From Aradus depressus (lineage: Eukaryota > Arthropoda > Insecta > Hemiptera > Aradidae): DNA of 64,000 nt. A model generated the notes under the pieces. The model did not search any database. It saw only the letters and a list, made by a program, of their open reading frames with translations, and was not told where the DNA came from. Below are positions 19,037 through 31,289 of the stretch, piece after piece. Made by a program: the position numbers and the translations under genes. Each line of letters begins with the position of its first letter. Position 1 is the stretch's first letter. Where the stretch lies: assembly GCA_963662175.1 (NCBI GenBank), contig OY759222.1, positions 5,934,713 to 5,998,712 on the forward strand, in the 5' to 3' direction.

Positions 19037-22000
19037 GTCTATATTAATAAAGCTGAAACGGGGTTTGTGTGTTTGTATGTTTGTTCCAGCATCACGCCCA
19101 TACAGCTGGACGGATTTTTATGAAACTTCACATGTAGCATTCTTTTGAGCCCGATTGAATAATAGGCTATGTCGCGTCCCAAAATTTTGATCGGGAAGGG
19201 GGGTAGTAAGGGGGGCCTAAGTATATAAATAGTGCTAACTCATTAGCTAATGGGCGAATTGTCATGAAATATCACACGTAGTCTTTTTAAAAGACAAACA
19301 GGAAAAAAAGGTGTGTGGCGTCCCAAAGTTTTGAACGGGAGGGGGGTTGTGGGAGGGCCTAAGTATAAATATAGAGCTAACTCATTAACTAATGGGCGAA
19401 TCGTCATGAAATTTCACGTAGTTTTTTTAAAAGCCAAATAGGAAAAAAAGGTGTGTGGCGTCCCAAAGTTTTGAACGGGAGGGGGGGTTGTGGGGGGGCC
19501 TAAGTATAAATATAGAGCTAATTCTTTATCGGTTGGTCGGATTGTCACGAAATTTCACATGGAGTATTCCTGAAGGCCAAATAGAAAAATAAGGTGTGTG
19601 GCGTCCCAATGGTCTGAACGGGAGGGGGGTATGTGGGGGGGCCTAAGTATAAATATAGAGCTAACTCATTAACTAATGGGCGAATCGTCATGAAATTTCA
19701 CATGTAGTATTTTTAAAAGCCAAATAGCAAAAAAAGGTGTGTGGCGTCCCAAAGTTTTGAACGGGAGGGGGGTTGTGGGAGGGCCTAAGTATAAATATAG
19801 AGCTAACTCATTAACTAATGGGCGAATCGTCATGAAATTTCACGTAGTTTTTTTAAAAGCCAAATAGGAAAATAAGGTGTGTGGCGTCCCAAAGTTTTGA
19901 ACGGGAGGGGGGGTTGTGGGGGGGCCTAAGTATAAATATAGAGCTAACTCATTAACTAATGGGCGAATCGTCATGAAATTTCACGTAGTATTTTTAAAAG
20001 CCAAATAGGAAAATAAGGTGTGTGGCGCCCCAAAGTTTTGAACGGGAGGGGGGGTTGTGGGGGGGCCTAAGTATAAATATAGAGCTAACTCATTAACTAA
20101 TGGGCGAATCGTCATGAAATTTCACGTAGTATTTTTAAAAGCCAAATAGGAAAATAAGGTGTGTGGCGTCCCAAAGTTTTGAACGGGAGGGGGGGTTGTG
20201 GGGGGGCCTAAGTATAAATATAGAGCTAACTCATTAACTAATGGGCGAATCGTCATGAAATTTCACATGTAGTATTTTTAAAAGCCAAATAGCAAAAAAA
20301 GGTGTGTGGCGTCCCAAAGTTTTGAACGGGAGGGGGGGTTGTGGGGGGGCCTAAGTATAAATATAGAGCTAACTCATTAACTAATGGGCGAATCGTCATG
20401 AAATTTCACATGTAGTATTTTTAAAAGCCAAATAGGAAAAAAAGGTGTGTGGCGTCCCAAAGTTTTGAACGGGAGGGGGGGTTGTGGGGGGGCCTAAGTA
20501 TAAATATAGAGCTAACTCATTAACTAATGGGCGAATCGTCATGAAATTTCACATGTAGTATTTTTAAAAGCCAAATAGGAAAATAAGGTGTGTGGCGCCC
20601 CAAAGTTTTGAACGGGAGGGGGGGTTGTGGGGGGGCCTAAGTATAAATATAGAGCTAATTCTTTAACGGTTGGTCGGATTGTCACGAAATTTCACATGTA
20701 GTATTTTTAAAAGCCAAATAGGAAAAAAAGGTGTGTGGCGTCCCAAAGTTTTGATCGGGAGGGGGGGTTGTGGGCGTAGGCCTAAATATAAAGATAGTGA
20801 TAGATCTTAAACGGATGATCAGATTGTCATGAAATTTCACATGTAGTATTCTTAAAGGCCAAATTGAAAAATATTGTGTGTGGCGTCCCAAAATTTTAAA
20901 TGGGAGGGGGGTTGAGGGGGGGGGGGGGCTAAATATAAATATAGAGCTAGCTCATTAACGGTTGATCGTATTGTCACGAAATTTCCCATGTAGTATTCCT
21001 GAAGGCCAAATAAAAAAATAAGGTGTGTGGCGTCCTGGCGTCCCAAAGTTTTGAACGGGAGGGGGGGTTGTGGGGGGGCCTAAGTATAAATATAGAGCTA
21101 GCTCATTAACGGTTGGTCGCATTGTCACGAAGTTTCACATCTAGTATTCCTGAAGACCAAATAAAAAAAAAAGGTGTGTGGCGACCCATAGTTTTGAACG
21201 GGAGGGAGGGTTGAGGGGGGGGGGGGGCTAAGTATAAATATAGAGCTGGCTCATTAACGGTTGGTCAGATTGTCACGAAATTTCTCATGTAGTATTCCTG
21301 AAGGCCAAATAGAAAAATAAGGTGTGTGGCGTCCCAAAGTTTTGAACGGGTGGGGGGGTTGTGGGGGGGCCTAAGTATAAATATAGAGCTAGCTCATTAA
21401 CGGTTGGTCGCATTGTCACGAAGTTTCACATGTAGTATTCCTGAAGACCAAATAAAAAAAAAAGGTGTGTGGCGACCCAAAGTTTTGAACGGGAGGGGGG
21501 GTTGAGGGGGGGGGGCTAAGTATAAATATAGAGCTGGCTCATTAACGGTTGGTCAGATTGTCACGAAATTTCACATGTAGTATTCCTGAAGGCCAAATAG
21601 AAAAATAAGGTGTGTGGCGTCCAAAAGTTTTGAACGGGTGGGGGGGTTGTGGGGGGCCTAAGTATAAATATAGAGCTAGCTCATTAACGGTTGGTCGCAT
21701 TGTCACGAAGTTTCGCATGTAGTATTCCTGAAGACCAAATAAAAAAAAAAGGTGTGTGGCGACCCAAAGTTTTGAACGGGAGGGAGGGTTGAGGGGGGGG
21801 GGGCTAAGTATAAATATAGAGCTGACTCATTAACGGTTGGTCAGATTGTCACGAAATTTCACATGTAGTATTCCTGAAGGCCAAATAGAAAAATAAGGTG
21901 TGTGGCGTCCCAAAGTTTTGAACGGGTGGGGGGTTTGGGGGTGGGGGGGGGGGCTAAATATAAATATAGGGCTGGCTCATTAACGGTTGATCGTATTGTC

Positions 22001-22427
22001 ACGAAATTTCCCATGTAGTATTCCTGAAGGCCAAATAAAAAATAAGGTGTGTGGCGACCCAAAGTTTTGAACGGGAGGGGGGGTTGTGGGGGGGGGGGGG
22101 CTAAGTATAAATATAGTGGTAGCTCATTAACGGTTGGTCGTATTGTCATGGAATTTCACATGTAGTATTCTTAAAAGCCAAATAGAAATATAGGGTGTAT
22201 AAGTCACAAAATTTTGAACGGGAGGATGGATTGATGGGGGCCTAAGTATAAGTATAGTGATAAGTCATTAACGGATGATTGGATTGTCATGGAATTTCAC
22301 ATGTAGTATTCTTGAGGGCCAAATAGAAAAATACACTATGTGACATCTTAAAAATTTGGAGGGGGGGGGGGGGGGGGGGGCTAAGCATAAAAATAATGCT
22401 GAATGATTAAAGGGCAATCGGATTGTC
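19037..22427 (+). repeat. Second Helitron-like left end and 143-bp array 2
   Basis: Begins TCTATATTAATAAAGCTGAA, followed by about 22 units of the same 143-bp repeat. This array is the longer counterpart of array 1. Confidence 0.9.
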
Positions 22428-22694
22428 ATGAATTTCACATGTAGTAGTAGTAACTGTGTATTCGCTGTGGGGTTCTCTGTTGCACGACATTTACTAGCTG
22501 TGTTGCCCGGCGTTCCTAACTATGTAGTATCTATGGGGTCCGCTGTTACAAAACACTTACTAGCTGTGTTGCCCAGCGTTCCGAACTTCGTACTAGCTGT
22601 GGGGTCCGCTGTTGCAAGGCACATACTAGATGTGGTGCCCAGGGTTCCGAACTTCGTACTAGTTGTGGTGTCCGCTGTTGCAAGGCACAAACTA
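22428..22694 (+). repeat. 66-bp minisatellite, truncated copy
   Basis: The first four 66-bp units, then an abrupt switch to a 143-bp unit at 22695 caused by the 1103-bp duplication. Confidence 0.88.
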
Positions 22695-23529
22695 GCCAAA
22701 TAGAAAAATAAGGTGTGTGGCGTCCAAAAGTTTTGAACGGGTGGGGGGGTTGTGGGGGGCCTAAGTATAAATATAGAGCTAGCTCATTAACGGTTGGTCG
22801 CATTGTCACGAAGTTTCGCATGTAGTATTCCTGAAGACCAAATAAAAAAAAAAGGTGTGTGGCGACCCAAAGTTTTGAACGGGAGGGAGGGTTGAGGGGG
22901 GGGGGGCTAAGTATAAATATAGAGCTGACTCATTAACGGTTGGTCAGATTGTCACGAAATTTCACATGTAGTATTCCTGAAGGCCAAATAGAAAAATAAG
23001 GTGTGTGGCGTCCCAAAGTTTTGAACGGGTGGGGGGTTTGGGGGTGGGGGGGGGGGGGCTAAATATAAATATAGGGCTGGCTCATTAACGGTTGATCGTA
23101 TTGTCACGAAATTTCCCATGTAGTATTCCTGAAGGCCAAATAAAAAATAAGGTGTGTGGCGACCCAAAGTTTTGAACGGGAGGGGGGGTTGTGGGGGGGG
23201 GGGGGCTAAGTATAAATATAGTGGTAGCTCATTAACGGTTGGTCGTATTGTCATGGAATTTCACATGTAGTATTCTTAAAAGCCAAATAGAAATATAGGG
23301 TGTATAAGTCACAAAATTTTGAACGGGAGGATGGATTGATGGGGGCCTAAGTATAAGTATAGTGATAAGTCATTAACGGATGATTGGATTGTCATGGAAT
23401 TTCACATGTAGTATTCTTGAGGGCCAAATAGAAAAATACACTATGTGACATCTTAAAAATTTGGAGGGGGGGGGGGGGGGGGCTAAGCATAAAAATAATG
23501 CTGAATGATTAAAGGGCAATCGGATTGTC
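22695..23529 (+). repeat. 143-bp array, duplicated segment
   Basis: Second copy of the units at 21592-22427. Confidence 0.88.
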
Positions 23530-24308
23530 ATGAATTTCACATGTAGTAGTAGTAACTGTGTATTCGCTGTGGGGTTCTCTGTTGCACGACATTTACTAGC
23601 TGTGTTGCCCGGCGTTCCTAACTATGTAGTATCTATGGGGTCCGCTGTTACAAAACACTTACTAGCTGTGTTGCCCAGCGTTCCGAACTTCGTACTAGCT
23701 GTGGGGTCCGCTGTTGCAAGGCACATACTAGATGTGGTGCCCAGGGTTCCGAACTTCGTACTAGTTGTGGTGTCCGCTGTTGCAAGGCACAAACTAGATG
23801 TGGTGCTCGGCGTTCCTAACTTCGTACTAGCTGTGGGGTCCGCTGTTGCAAGGCACATACTAGATGTGGTGCCCAGGGTTCCTAACTTCGTACTAGCTGT
23901 GGTGTCCGCTGTTGCAAGGCACAAACTAGATGTGGTGCTCGGCGTTCCTAACTTCGTACTAGCTGTGGGGTCCGCTGTTGCAAGGCACATACTAGATGTG
24001 GTGCCCAGGGTTCCTAACTTCGTACTAGCTGTGGTGTCCGCTGTTGCAAGGCACATACTAGATGTGGTGCTCAGCGTTCCTAACTTCGTACTACCTGTGG
24101 GGTCCGCTGTTGCAAGGCACATACTAGCTGTGTTGCCCAGCGTTCCGAACTTCGTACTAGCTGTGGGGTCCGCTGTTGCAAGGCACATACTAGATGTGGT
24201 GCTCAGCGTTCCGAACTTCGTACTAGCTGTGGGGTCCGCTGTTGCAAGGCACATACTAGGTGCCCAGAGTTCCTAACTTCGTACTAGCTGTGGTGTCCGC
24301 TGTTGCAA
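23530..24308 (+). repeat. 66-bp minisatellite array 2
   Basis: About 11-12 units of the 66-mer, with the same dimer structure as array 1. It ends in TTGCAAATTAATACAGCTA, identical to the end of array 1. Confidence 0.92.
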
Positions 24309-25250
24309 ATTAATACAGCTATGTTAGTAGATAGGCAGCATCCAGAAACGAAGATGGTCAACCAAAGAAAGATTCAGATGTATCGGGAAAGTCCTATCCG
24401 AAGGACGACGTGCTCAAAGTTATTTTTATCTTCCCGATTAAAACGTCTGACCTAAGTGGCTTGGCTAGATTTCTAAATGGCGATCCTGAGCTCGGTAAAC
24501 TCCATTCTTCAAATTTCTCGCTTTTAAACGGTTTTTAGTTTTAATATTTGTTAAAACTGATGAACAACCGAATTATCTGAATCCTACACAAAAATTGAAA
24601 TAAAAATGTTTTTCGAAAAAGTCGGGCGAAATCCCATTCATCAATTTTCTTGCTTTTTAACAGTTTTTAGATTTAATATTTGTTAAAACTGATATACAGA
24701 TTCAGATATATCGGGGAAGTCCCATCCGAAGGACGACGTGCTCAAATTTATTTTTAACCTAAGTGAAATTTCAGCTACCCAGGTTTAGATACATAACATA
24801 CGACTCATTATCCAGTACCTGACATACAAAAAGGCCCTCGATCATAGCTTGAAGTCCAATCCTAAGGACGATGTGCTCAAGTTATTTTTAACGTAAATGA
24901 AATTTCAGCTACCCAGATTTAGATACATGACATAAGACTCATTATCCAGTACCTGACATACAAAAAGGCCCTTGATCATAGCTTAAAGCCCAATCCGAAG
25001 GACGACATGCTCAAATTTATTTTTATCTTCCCGATTAAAATATCTGAGCTAAGTGACTTGGCTAGATTTCTAAATGGCGATCCTGAGCTCGGTAGACTCC
25101 ATATGTATGGTAAAATAAGTTACCGTTTGGTTCCAACTAAAATTATCAAGGAAGAAATGTGGAATATAAGTGGGCTTTGGAGATGGTAGTAGGAAGTTGG
25201 CAGGAGTGTTGGGTGATGTCACGTATCCTATGTTGAGCGGAACGTTTAAG
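24309..25250 (-). repeat. SINE-related spacer 2
   Basis: Near-identical to the spacer at 18233-19036, but with about 120 extra bp (24840-24965) that duplicate its CATAAGACTCATTATCCAGT segment. Confidence 0.85.
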
Positions 25251-25750
25251 TCTATATTAATAAAGCTGAAACGGGGTTTGTGTGTTTGTATGTTTGTTCC
25301 AGCATCACGCCCATACAGCTGGACGGATTTTTATGAAACTTCACATGTAGCATTCTTTTGAGCCCGATTGAATAATAGGCTATGTTGCGTCCCAAAATTT
25401 TGATCGGGAAGGGGGGTAGTAAGGGGGGCCTAAGTATATAAATAGTGCTAACTCATTAACTAATGGTCGAATTGTCATGAAATTTCACATGTAGTATTTT
25501 TAAAAGCCAAAAAGGAAAAAAAGGTGTGTGGCGTCCCAAAGTTTTGAACGGGAGGGGGGTTGTGGGGTAGGAGTAAATTTGAAGATAGTGATAGATCATT
25601 TACGGATGATCGGATTGTCATGGAATTTCTTATGTAGTATTCTTGATGGCCAAATAGTAAAATACACTATGTGACATCTTCAAAAATTTAACAGGGGGGG
25701 GGGGCAAAGCATAAAAAATGATGACTGATTAAAGGGTAATCGGTTTGTCA
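25251..25750 (+). repeat. Third Helitron-like left end with three to four 143-bp units
   Basis: The same TCTATATTAATAAAGCTGAA start, followed by a short and more diverged run of the 143-bp repeat. Confidence 0.85.
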
Positions 25751-26200
25751 TGAATTTCACATGTAGTAGTAACTATGTATTCGCTGTGGGGTCCGCTGTT
25801 GCAAGGCATTTACAAGCTGTGGTGCACAGCGTTCCTAATATCGTACTAGCTGTGGGGTCCGCCGTCGCAAGGCACATACTAACTGAGATGCCCAGCGTTC
25901 CTAACACTAGCTGTGGGGTCCGCCGTTACAAGACACTTACTAGCTGTGGTGCCCAGCGTTCCTAACTACGTAATAGCTGTAGGGTCCGCCGTCGCAAGGA
26001 ACATACTAGCCGTGGTGCCCAGCGTTCCTAACTACGTACTAAATGTGGGGTCCGCCGTCGCAAGGCACATACTAGCTGTAATGCCCAGCGTTCCTAACTT
26101 CTTACTAGCTGCGGTGCCCAGCGATGCCAAGTATTCACTAGCTGGGGTTTCCGCCGTTGAAAGGCGCATACTAGCTGTGGTGCCTAGGGGTCTTAAAAAC
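25750..26200 (+). repeat. 33-bp minisatellite array 3, diverged
   Basis: About 13 units of the 33-mer (ACTAGCTGTGGTGCCCAGCG and variants) with irregular lengths. More diverged than arrays 1 and 2, so probably the older state. Confidence 0.85.
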
Positions 26201-26360
26201 TTACCAGCGTTACTATAGTTGAAGGACTATAAGCCTTATTCCGTATGAATAATCGAAAATTATAACATCATGAATGTGGTGTCGAAGGATTGAATAGACT
26301 TACAGGAGATATTGAGAGAAAATTCAAAGTTCCCCGGGCAACGCCGGGTATTACTGCTAG

Positions 26361-26884
26361 TCATATATATAAAGCTGAAAATGTCTGTGCGTTGTACCGC
26401 TATAACTCACGAACGGCTTGATGGATTTGATTAATTTTTTTAAAAATTTGTTTGTCATCGTCTGTGGAAAGTTATAGGCGTATTAGTACCTCAATATCTG
26501 GTCCATCCCAGCATCCACCCACGCAATCTTTGTAACTCAAAAACCACTGCAATGATTAATAAGGAATCTTTTTGAATAGATAAGTTTTATCTATCGGAAG
26601 GTTAAGGTCTATTTTTTAATCAACCCCAGGTCCATCCCAGCATCCACTCACGCAATCTTTGTAACTCGAAAACCATTGCAACGATTAATGAGAAATCTTT
26701 TTGAATAAATTAGTTTTAGCTCCAAAGCTAGCGTTACTACAGTTGAAGGACTATAAGCCTTATTCCGTATGAATAATTGAAAATTATAACATCATGAATG
26801 TACTGTCGAGGAACTGAATAGCCTTATAGGAGATATTGGCAGAAAAGTCAAAGTTCCCCGGGCAACGCCGGGTATTACTGCTAG
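26361..26884 (+). mobile_element. Short Helitron-like element, 524 bp
   Basis: Begins TCATATATATAAAGCTGAAA immediately after the CTAG of the previous element. It ends with the same hairpin (CCCGGGCAACGCCGGG, near 26856-26871), TATTACTG and CTAG, followed by T. Its last ~155 bp (from about 26730) match 26209-26360 of the large element with few differences, while its front half is unrelated. It contains two imperfect copies of a ~120-bp unit (CCATCCCAGCATCCACCCAC). Confidence 0.7.
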
Positions 26885-26902
26885 TATATTATATAAATAA
26901 AA

Positions 26903-27190
26903 ATTCGTCACTGACTCACCGACAGTGTACTTCCCCTGGACAAATAATCAACTTAAGTTGCCGCTCTCTCTCTGAAGTTAATATATTTTCTGAATCCTTA
27001 TAAAATATTTCATGTCGATGTATTCATTCTAGCAGGAATAAACAATAAGAGTTTTTATTGTTTTATTGAATCCTTGTGCACAAAAGTTTATTTGTGAACA
27101 CTGTAACTCCCAAGAGAGTAAATGTATTCAAGGGAAATTTTATATGTAAATTCCAAACCTCATATAACGACACTTAATAATTTTCTGCGG
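26903..27190. repeat. Rep-A fragments in opposed orientation
   Basis: 26903-27070 is a plus copy (CGTCACTGACTCACCGACAG, TTTCATGTCGATGTATTCAT). 27100-27190 reads as the minus strand of the distal part (GTGAACACTGTAACTCC, ATATGTAAATTCCAAACC). Confidence 0.6.
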
Positions 27191-27565
27191 AATGGCCCCA
27201 AAAATATATTGACATTAAGTAATAAAAGACTCATTTACGACCAATAACTAAAACCAATATGGGCGTATAGAGCTGAACTCTGGGGCTCAACTAAACCTTC
27301 GAATTCTTATAGAATCCAAACCCTACAATCCCGTAACCTTCGTAAAATCACAAACGCTCCACTCTACATCTCTAATGCTATCCTTCACAACGACCTGCAG
27401 ATTCCCTTTATAAGGGATGTAATTAAATCCCGCTACAGAAAATTCAATTCTACCCTTTTTTTTCACCCTAATCCTTTAGTCCGCAGACTTGCCACAAGAA
27501 CCCTTCCTAATGTTTATGTTCGGAGACTGAGGCGGCAATGGCTTCGAGACCTACTAGTGGATTGA
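27191..27565 (+). pseudogene. Jockey-like ORF2 C-terminal fragment
   Basis: From 27248 to the stop at 27563-27565 the frame is open for 105 residues and reads LKPIWAYRAELWGS, NAPLYISNAILHNDLQIPFI, and ends RRQWLRDLLVD. This is the region after the reverse-transcriptase core of Jockey-clade ORF2 (compare LRPLWTYGLQIYG and RVWHRDLLV in the intact element of this window). Upstream, SNKRLIYDQ is in the same frame, but a TAA at 27245-27247 interrupts it. The catalytic domains are absent. It is a different family from the intact element, since residues differ widely. The 5' truncation is typical of dead LINE copies. No clear poly-A or TSD could be placed. Confidence 0.8.
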
Positions 27566-28313
27566 AGACTAATCATTTACAAACGTTTCATGTTTCTTTT
27601 TCATCTAAATATTTTTGTTTTTTTATATATATATATACATTTTAATATCTCTTTCTCATCCGTAAATAACACGATAATGGTGTGTCATTATTGAATAAGT
27701 TCTCTTTCAACATCCAAGACATTTATTTATTATGCATCACATTTGCTTATTATATATTTAGTTGTAAATACATTTTTTTTTTATAATCAGAAGCTTTTAT
27801 TTAAAATAACTATTGATTTCTAGGTCATACTGTCGGATTGGTTTCGCGTAAGAGCAACAAGTGAATTGAATAATTCGTTCTGGGGAAGTACATTGTAGAA
27901 TATTTTTTCATTGTGAATGTTTTTATATACATATATATTTTTTAAATTATTATTTTTTAAACAGTCGCTGAAACAGGATCTACGTCTGTTCCACCTCAAA
28001 TCTGACGCAGCGGCGTCCTTCATGTTAGTTCCGGCTGAATAGACATCCTCTGTATGTCTCTTCCTTGAAATAGACCAGAAGTGAAGAAGAAAGACTTTCT
28101 CGACTGGAGAACGCTCCCACGCGCTGCAGCCCAGCTAATCCCCTACGTTCTCCTCATACATATATAATACATATATACTATATATTTTGGAGGAGAGACC
28201 CCCTAAAGCATGTATTTGGGTTAGTTCCGCCATACAGACAGATAGTTGGAGGCCAGGTTTGCTCGGCCCACATTCTTCAGGTCACACCCCACCCTCATTT
28301 TGCATACAAAAAA
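27566..28313. other. No gene recognised
   Basis: T-rich sequence with TA runs, possibly the 3' UTR of the LINE fragment up to about 27790. The open frame on the minus strand at 27820-28023 has no motif. Confidence 0.4.
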
Positions 28314-28560
28314 AAATTCGTCACTGACTCACCGGCAGTGTACCTCCCCTGGACGAATTAATGAACTTAAGTTGCCGCTCTCTCTCTGAAGTTAATCTAT
28401 TTTCTGAATCCTTATAAAAAATTTCATGTCGATGTATTCATTCTAGCAGGAATTAACAAACATACAGACAGAAAATATATAAAAAATTTAGTGTTGATAC
28501 ATTTATTTATCGGGATTTATCGTCTTCACAGATACACAAATAGATTGTATATAGGTAGAG
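28314..28560 (+). repeat. Rep-A copy, nearly identical to 26903
   Basis: Over the first ~150 bp (CGTCACTGACTCACCGGCAG onward) it matches 26903-27050 with few changes, then continues with the CAGACAGAAAATATA block. Confidence 0.65.
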
Positions 28561-28698
28561 TTTGTAATTTGAACTATGAAACAGCTCTTAACATCCTTTA
28601 CAAGAGGGCGCTAGTTCAGAGGGAGGGGGAGGGAGAGTGGTCTCTAAAACAGTGGTTGGTATAACATAACAGGGCCTACATCACATATTTTTATTTTA

Positions 28699-29018
28699 TA
28701 GGTTTTATGACTCATGCCCGGGCTTTAACTACGAGGTCAAATCGCCTACTACCAGAGCGCTCTTTCGTCACTCTGGTCGACATGAGCCCGAATCTAATGG
28801 AGGAGTTCTAAATTTTGCCTACCCTAAATTTTTATTCATCTAGGGCAGGGGTCTTTAACGAGTACCTGACATCGTACAAGCTCGAGACCATCGAAGGACG
28901 GCGTGCTTACGTGTATTTTACCTCCAGATAAAATAAACTACGGGCCTCGGCCGGGTTTCGAACCCACGATTTTGAGCTCAGAAGACAAGCACGCATTCCA
29001 CTGAGCTACCGGCGCCCT
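28699..29018 (-). mobile_element. tRNA-SINE, near full length
   Basis: Minus-strand tRNA head with A box near 29001-29011 and B box GGTTTCGAACCC in reverse at about 28961-28973. The body has a small deletion around 28890. The 3' tail is AAAACCTA. No convincing TSD. It directly abuts the LINE fragment at 29040. Confidence 0.88.
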
Positions 29019-29039
29019 TGATATAAGTATTATATAAAG

Positions 29040-29390
29040 TTAGAATGGAATCACCACATAAACAACAAAAACGCCAGCATATACCAGACAGTCAGATCGC
29101 AACTCTACCCCCTCATCAACAGAAGATTGGCCACTCAAGTTGACTTGCAGCATTCTTCTCTACACATCACTATGCAGCACCCATCTGGCTGTGCACAAAC
29201 AAAACAAACATACAAAAACTTCGAAGATTTGAAAACAAGATTCTCCGTTTGGCAGTAACCGCACCCTGGTTCGTCTGGAACACCCAAATTCGTCGAGAAA
29301 CTGGCCTTCCAGATATTCGAAGACTTCTTGAAAAAAATTACCACGTCTCACTACGAAGGTCTATCTTTGGTATCGGGTGTTGAATTTTAT
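29040..29390 (+). pseudogene. Jockey/R1-like LINE fragment, frameshifted
   Basis: The first frame (29040-29200) reads LEWNHHINNKNASIYQTVRS and YPLINRRLATQ, matching the post-palm region (W..HI......) of non-LTR reverse transcriptases. The second frame, from about 29200, reads NKTNIQKLRRFENKILRLA followed by TAPWFVWNTQIRRETGLPDI, matching the C-terminal part (LQ.FQN..LR......PW....) of Jockey-like ORF2. The switch of frame shows the copy is dead. The SINE at 28699-29018 sits directly on its 5' side. Confidence 0.75.
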
Positions 29391-31289
29391 TGATTGGGTC
29401 AACGCACCCAAAACAGAAGGCTAAAACCTCGCCTTTACCAGCACACTTTATACTGCTATTTGTCATTATTTTTTTATTTTTGCTGTGTAGAATGCTTCAT
29501 GCACTGAAAACAGAAATAAATATATATATATTTTTTTTATAAAATAGAAATTGAACAAGGGGGAGCAAATTAGATGAAAATGAGTTTTGAATGCGCATGA
29601 TTAAGCTGATGACTATAAAAATATTCTAAAAAGAAATTTTAAACAATCATAAAAATTGGGAATGTAGGTATTTGGTTAGGTACTTTCATATTCAGTTGGA
29701 ATTTAAATAATTGTACATCCTGTTGAAAATAAGCAATTAAAATGTTTAATTGTAGCTACCTGTTTACCTATTTTTAGAGAAGTTAGGTTTTTCGGTCAAC
29801 CACCCGGATAATTGAATGGTAGCCATTTGAAGAGATCGTCAGTTAATCAACGATAATGTACTTCCCCAGCTCGGACACACTCATTTTGAAAGGGTTAGGA
29901 GGGAGAGTGGAAACTCAATACAAACAGTAGAAATAAATTAATATAGAAATTCACTTACAAGTATTGATCGGTCAGTAGGGGGTCGCTTGCTAAAACCGCA
30001 TATAACGAAAACATGTAACACTAATATCGCGTATATCTTTGAAACCGTACTACCCGCGCGCCGTAAAAAAAATATATATATATACAGTCCTAATCAAATT
30101 TATTTAAAATATGAGAATTTTGAGGAAAAAAAAATTCATGTTTTCATGTTTGTTTTTGTATTTAATTGGAAAACGATGAACTATACCACCTGTTAATATC
30201 CTGTATTTAATTGGAAAACGATGAACGTATACCACCTGTTAATATCCTGTCCGATATACTCCCCCATTAGAAGTCACTTCCTGCCTCAGTGTCAGTATAG
30301 ACCGATCCAACTTTCATACGTTACTTCTGGCCCATAATAAGAATGATATCTCAAACATTTTTCATTATCTAATCAGCGCTCTGAAACTAAGATCATTCAT
30401 TGTTAATGAATAATGTACTTCAACTTCCATATTATATTGATATTCAATACCTACATCCCCACTCCATATTTACTGTCTTTGTTACATTATTATTATTAAT
30501 TTGTAGTTATTTTATTTATTAATGTTTTTTTATTTAGTTTGTTAAAGGTTTCTTTATATGTGTCATTATTGTTTTATATGTGTATTCCTTTATAAGTAAT
30601 GATCACTGACTCAATTGTATAAGGGTTATCCCTTAAAAAAAAAAAAAAATATTTATATTATTACTTTTTATTTACTATTCTTCTTTTTTTCATAAATGAA
30701 TAATTTTGTTTGAAGGAATTTTTTTTTTTTTTTTCATGAATTTTTTTTCCTCGAAATTCTCATATTTTTAATACATTTATGACAGTATATTTTCTTTTTC
30801 TAATAAAAATGGTTGAGAATGCATTAAAATAAAGTATCAAAGTACATAATCGATTGGAAATTTTCCGAAGAATTCAAATCTGAGCTCAGATTTTTTCACT
30901 GTTGTTGGACACGCGCACAAAAGAGCAAAAAAAATTTAATTACTGTCATTTTCGGCTCGAATTCAGTGGAAAATTCAAAATACTCAGATTTTTGATATGA
31001 CTATTTCAAAGTATGAGGTTTCAGCTGTCTTCAGTGAAAATTTGTTGGAAATCAAAATAGGTTAAAAAAAAACAGTTTTTTGAATCTACTGAGCATGCGT
31101 CGCAACATGGCAAACAAATTTTGGCGACATTCGAGAAATCCGAAAAATTTCATAAAATGGTGTCTAGAAAGTGCAGTTTGTGAGATAATGACTCCAAATT
31201 TTGGGAAAAATTCATATGTATTGTGGTAGAAACCATCTGCTAAATTTGAGCGAAATCGGAGAATTGACGCGTACAATTGTATGGTTTTG
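29391..31289. other. No gene recognised; AT-rich with small repeats
   Basis: Holds a short Rep-A piece at about 29838-29900 (ATGTACTTCCCCAGC), a 46-bp direct tandem duplication at about 30158-30251 (ACGATGAACTATACCACCTG), and several poly-T/poly-A runs (30635-30740). Open frames here are short and featureless. Confidence 0.5.

Larger units (their letters stand above)
21592..23797 (+). repeat. Tandem duplication of a 1103-bp block
   Basis: 21592-22694 (the end of a 143-bp array plus the start of a 66-bp array) is repeated almost base for base at 22695-23797. The junction at 22690-22700 jumps from the 66-bp array directly back into a 143-bp unit. Confidence 0.88.
14808..26360 (+). mobile_element. 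Helitron-like composite element with satellite arrays
   Basis: The left end TCTATATTAATAAAGCTGAA begins with TC and is preceded by A. The right end has the hairpin CCCGGGCAACGCCGGG (26334-26349), then TATTACTG and terminal CTAG, followed by T. These are the hallmarks of Helitron termini (TC start, hairpin a few bases before CTRR, A|T insertion), and tandem repeats are common in non-autonomous Helitrons. The same left end recurs at 19037 and 25251, so the interior has grown by repeated internal duplication. No Rep/helicase gene is present. It may be one overgrown element or several merged copies. Confidence 0.6.
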
